Source: ZC4RG30 sp964455685
GTDB lineage: Bacteria > Pseudomonadota > Gammaproteobacteria > Steroidobacterales > Steroidobacteraceae
Assembly: GCA_964455685.1 (NCBI GenBank)
Contig: CAYVZE010000062.1
Location: forward strand, 1-16,129
Direction of reading: 5' to 3'
DNA: 16,129 bases
Of the stretch, positions 14,298 through 16,129 are shown piece by piece (positions within the stretch are counted from its first letter, which is position 1; every line of letters begins with the position of its first letter). Position numbers and translations under genes: made by a program. Under the pieces are notes generated by a model that ran no database searches, was not told where the DNA came from, and saw only the letters and a program-made list of their open reading frames with translations.

Positions 14298-14723
14298 ATG
14301 GCCAAGCACATCTACGTGAACCTGCCCGTCACCGACCTGTCCCGCTCGACGGCCTTCTACCAGGCGCTGGGGCTGACGGTGAACCCGATGTTCTCCGACC
14401 ACCGCCAGGCCGTCTGCATGGAGCTGTCGGACAGCATCTACCTGATGCTGCTGAAGCGGGACTACTTCCAGACCTTCACCGACCGGAAGATCTGCGATAC
14501 CCGCCGGGAACTGCAGGTGCTGCTGGCCACCAACGCGGACGACCGCGCGCACGTGGACTCGCTGATGCAGATCGCCCTGGCCCGGGGCGGCACCGAGGCC
14601 GGCGCCGCGCGCGATTACGGCTTCATGTACCAGCGCAGCTTCGCCGACCCGGACGGGCATGTGTTCGAGGTCGTCTACATGAACCTGGCGGAATTCCCGG
14701 GCGCGGACGTCCCGGTGGGCTGA
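14298..14723 (+). CDS. VOC-superfamily (glyoxalase/dioxygenase-fold) protein
   Basis: The 141-residue protein is one VOC module pair (two beta-alpha-beta-beta-beta units). Its first strand, HIYVNLPVTDLSRSTAFYQALGL, is typical of glyoxalase-like proteins. The second unit ends with ADPDGHVFEVVYMN, where E124 takes the usual metal-ligand place. The usual first-strand His is Asn (N8), so metal binding may be changed or absent. The start ATG 14298 has GAGGAG close upstream; a longer frame upstream is unsupported. The family includes isomerases, lyases, extradiol dioxygenases and antibiotic-binding proteins, so activity cannot be assigned. It is 165 bases downstream of the quinohemoprotein gene on the same strand and ends 4 bases before the convergent permease gene. 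Confidence 0.85.
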   Translation: MAKHIYVNLPVTDLSRSTAFYQALGLTVNPMFSDHRQAVCMELSDSIYLMLLKRDYFQTFTDRKICDTRRELQVLLATNADDRAHVDSLMQIALARGGTEAGAARDYGFMYQRSFADPDGHVFEVVYMNLAEFPGADVPVG

Positions 14724-14727
14724 CCGG

Positions 14728-15630
14728 TCAGGACGGGGCGCCCTCCGCCATGCTGGCCAGCCGTGCCGTGCGCCACAGCGTGTACAGGCCCGTGCCCACG
14801 ATCAGCGCGGAGCCCAGCAGCATCAGGGCGTCGGGGCGCTCCCCGAAAACCAAGTACGCCAGCACCAGCGCGAACACCAGCCGCGCGTAGCGGAACGGCA
14901 TCACCGCGCCGAGGTCGCCGATGCGCGTGGCCAGCACCACGGCGTAGTAGGCGCCGCCGCCGACCCCCAGGATGCCCAGCAGGCGCAGCAGGTCCGGCAG
15001 CGAAACCGCCGCCGGCGCAGTGCCGGTAAGCAGCAGCGACAGCACGCCCGCCGGCACCAGCGACAGCATGCCCCACGCGGCCAGCTGCATGCTCGAGACC
15101 TCCGGCGGGGTGACCCGGCTGGCGAGGTCGCGCGCGCCGAGGATGAACACCGCCAGCAGCGCCAGCAGCGAAGCCGGCTCGAAGTCGGACATGCCGGGGC
15201 GGATGATCAGCAGCACGCCGGCGAGGCCGATGACGATGGCGGTCCATCGCCGCCAGCGCACCTGCTCGCCGAGGAACAGCGCCGCGCCCAGGGTCACGGC
15301 CAGCGGCGTGGCCTGCAGGATGGCCGAGGCGCCTGACAGGGTGGTGAGGGAGAGAGCGGTGACGAAGGCCAGCGAACCGCCGGCCTCGGAAAGGTTGCGC
15401 ACCATTACCGGCGCGTACAGCAGCATGCGCGAGAACACCGGCACGCCCTGTCCGAGGCAGATCAGGCTGAAGAGGAGGCCTGCGCCGGTGCCCACCATGG
15501 CCAGGACCTGCCCGACGGGCAGGTGCATGGCCATCTGCTTGATCAGCACGTCCTCGATCGCGAAACCGGCCATTGCGGCAGCCATCAGCAGGCTGCCGCG
15601 CAGGTTTTCTCGCGAGGTGGCGGGCTTCAG
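14728..15630 (-). CDS. EamA/DMT-family permease (probable CTG start)
   Basis: The protein is strongly hydrophobic, with about ten predicted membrane helices in two EamA halves, typical of drug/metabolite transporters of about 300 residues. Landmarks include NLRGSLLMAAAMAGFAIED in helix 1, ILQATPLAVTLGAALFLGE near the end of the first half and YLVFGERPDALMLLGSALI in the second. The only canonical start, ATG 15588, would cut into helix 1 and has no ribosome site. CTG 15630 gives 300 residues starting KPATSRENLRG and overlaps the upstream stop as CTGA, with GGAG 11 bases before it. I favour CTG, with moderate confidence. The gene directly follows the LigB-type gene, suggesting export or import of an aromatic compound or its metabolite; substrate is unknown. 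Confidence 0.85.
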   Translation of the reverse strand: MKPATSRENLRGSLLMAAAMAGFAIEDVLIKQMAMHLPVGQVLAMVGTGAGLLFSLICLGQGVPVFSRMLLYAPVMVRNLSEAGGSLAFVTALSLTTLSGASAILQATPLAVTLGAALFLGEQVRWRRWTAIVIGLAGVLLIIRPGMSDFEPASLLALLAVFILGARDLASRVTPPEVSSMQLAAWGMLSLVPAGVLSLLLTGTAPAAVSLPDLLRLLGILGVGGGAYYAVVLATRIGDLGAVMPFRYARLVFALVLAYLVFGERPDALMLLGSALIVGTGLYTLWRTARLASMAEGAPS

Positions 15631-16129
15631 ATGAACGTATTCTCCAGCACCAGCACGCCGGCGCCGGTGTTGGAGATCGGCGCGTGGTAGTGCTTGTGGA
15701 TGACCTTGACGTTGCTCTGCAGCGCACCGCGCATGACCATCCACATGATGGTCTCGATGCCCTCGGTGCCGGCGCGGCGCATGATCTCGGTGTTGCTGAA
15801 GTTGGCGAACCACTCCGGATCCGACGCGATGCGGTCCATGGTCTCAAGGTCGAAGTCCACGTCGATCAGGCCGGCGCGCTCGCCCTGCAGCTGGTGCGAC
15901 ATGCCGCCGGTGCCGAGGATCACGACCTTCATGTCCTCGGGGTAGGACTCCACCGCCTTGCGCAGCGCCTGGCCGAGCTTGTAGCAGCGGCGCGCGGTCG
16001 GGACTGGATGCTGCACCACGTTCACGGCCAGCGGAATGGCCTTGATCGGCCACTTCTCGTGCGTGCCCCACAGCGCGCGGATCGGGTTCACGAAGCCGTG
16101 GTCGACCTTCATCTCCTGGCAGGTGCAGA
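15627..16129 (-). CDS. LigB-type class III extradiol dioxygenase, C-terminal part (5' end outside window)
   Basis: The open frame runs from the window edge to TGA 15629-15627, with 167 codons visible. The sequence aligns by eye with the beta subunit of protocatechuate 4,5-dioxygenase (LigB): VDHG, IPLAVNVVQHPVPTARRC, the signature GTGGMSHQLQG (its His matches the LigB catalytic base), FDLETMDRIASDPE, GTEGIETIMWMVMRGAL (a Glu here matches the Fe-ligand Glu) and HAPISNTGAGVLVLE. The two N-terminal Fe-ligand histidines would be outside the window. Such Fe2+ enzymes cleave protocatechuate, gallate or related catechols, next to the 4,5 position, in the cytoplasm. It ends at ENTFI without the LigA-like domain fused in gallate dioxygenases such as DesB, so any alpha subunit would be a separate gene upstream. 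Confidence 0.9.
   Translation of the reverse strand, partial: CTCQEMKVDHGFVNPIRALWGTHEKWPIKAIPLAVNVVQHPVPTARRCYKLGQALRKAVESYPEDMKVVILGTGGMSHQLQGERAGLIDVDFDLETMDRIASDPEWFANFSNTEIMRRAGTEGIETIMWMVMRGALQSNVKVIHKHYHAPISNTGAGVLVLENTFI

Noticed and set aside
12003..14660. Minus-strand open frame of 885 codons opposite the quinohemoprotein and VOC genes
   Set aside because: Same reason: antisense to a clear gene with all family motifs, and no motif in its own product.
1..16129. CRISPR arrays, tRNA or rRNA genes, transposons, integrases, att sites, toxin-antitoxin pairs, secondary metabolite clusters
   Set aside because: No direct-repeat spacing, tRNA-like cloverleaf, transposase or integrase motifs, terminal repeats or modular synthase domains were seen on either strand.

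Overview
The window looks like chromosome of a GC-rich Gram-negative bacterium. The best guess is a gammaproteobacterium of the Xanthomonadales/Nevskiales/Steroidobacterales kind. This rests on the high GC content, the rpsF-rpsR-rplI-dnaB-alr gene order without priB, the Bfr/Bfd pair, a large TonB-dependent receptor, and a lipoprotein quinohemoprotein dehydrogenase. The taxonomic placement is inference, because there is no rRNA or other decisive marker. I see no tRNA, rRNA, CRISPR array, insertion sequence, integrase or attachment site. Coding density is high and no gene-free stretch exceeds 300 bases.

Region 1 (1-2095) holds signalling and iron storage. The 3' end of a PP2C-type Ser/Thr phosphatase gene is followed by an FHA-domain protein. 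A near-perfect bidirectional terminator separates these from a bfd gene on the minus strand. bfd is divergent from bacterioferritin (bfr), and a Fur-box-like sequence lies in the shared upstream region. Bfd is expected to reduce Bfr to release stored iron.

Region 2 (2096-5822, minus strand) is core information processing and cell wall. rpsF, rpsR and rplI (S6, S18, L9) have a good promoter and a leader hairpin that matches the S6:S18 autoregulatory motif (a CCG in a bulge between a stem and a hairpin). A rho-independent terminator follows rplI. Then come dnaB and, overlapping it by 4 bases, alr.

Region 3 (5925-11834, minus strand) is an envelope/acquisition operon. It encodes a TonB-dependent receptor, an SMP-30/gluconolactonase-like lipoprotein, a secreted protein made of two copies of a DUF8021/SnoaL-like unit, and a GDSL (SGNH) esterase lipoprotein. 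The genes are nearly contiguous. The lipoprotein gene appears to start at a CTG codon that overlaps the receptor's stop codon.

Region 4 (12000-16129) begins with a gene divergent from the receptor, a lipoprotein quinohemoprotein (PQQ plus cytochrome c) alcohol dehydrogenase, followed by a VOC-fold protein. On the opposite strand are an EamA-family permease and the 3' part of a LigB-type class III ring-cleavage dioxygenase gene. Regions 3 and 4 together suggest outer-membrane uptake, periplasmic hydrolysis/oxidation and cytoplasmic ring cleavage of an aromatic alcohol or ester, for example a lignin-derived compound. No single gene fixes the substrate. The most notable items are the S6:S18 leader, two CTG starts in CTGA overlaps, the tandem-duplicated secreted protein, and the uptake/oxidation gene cluster.
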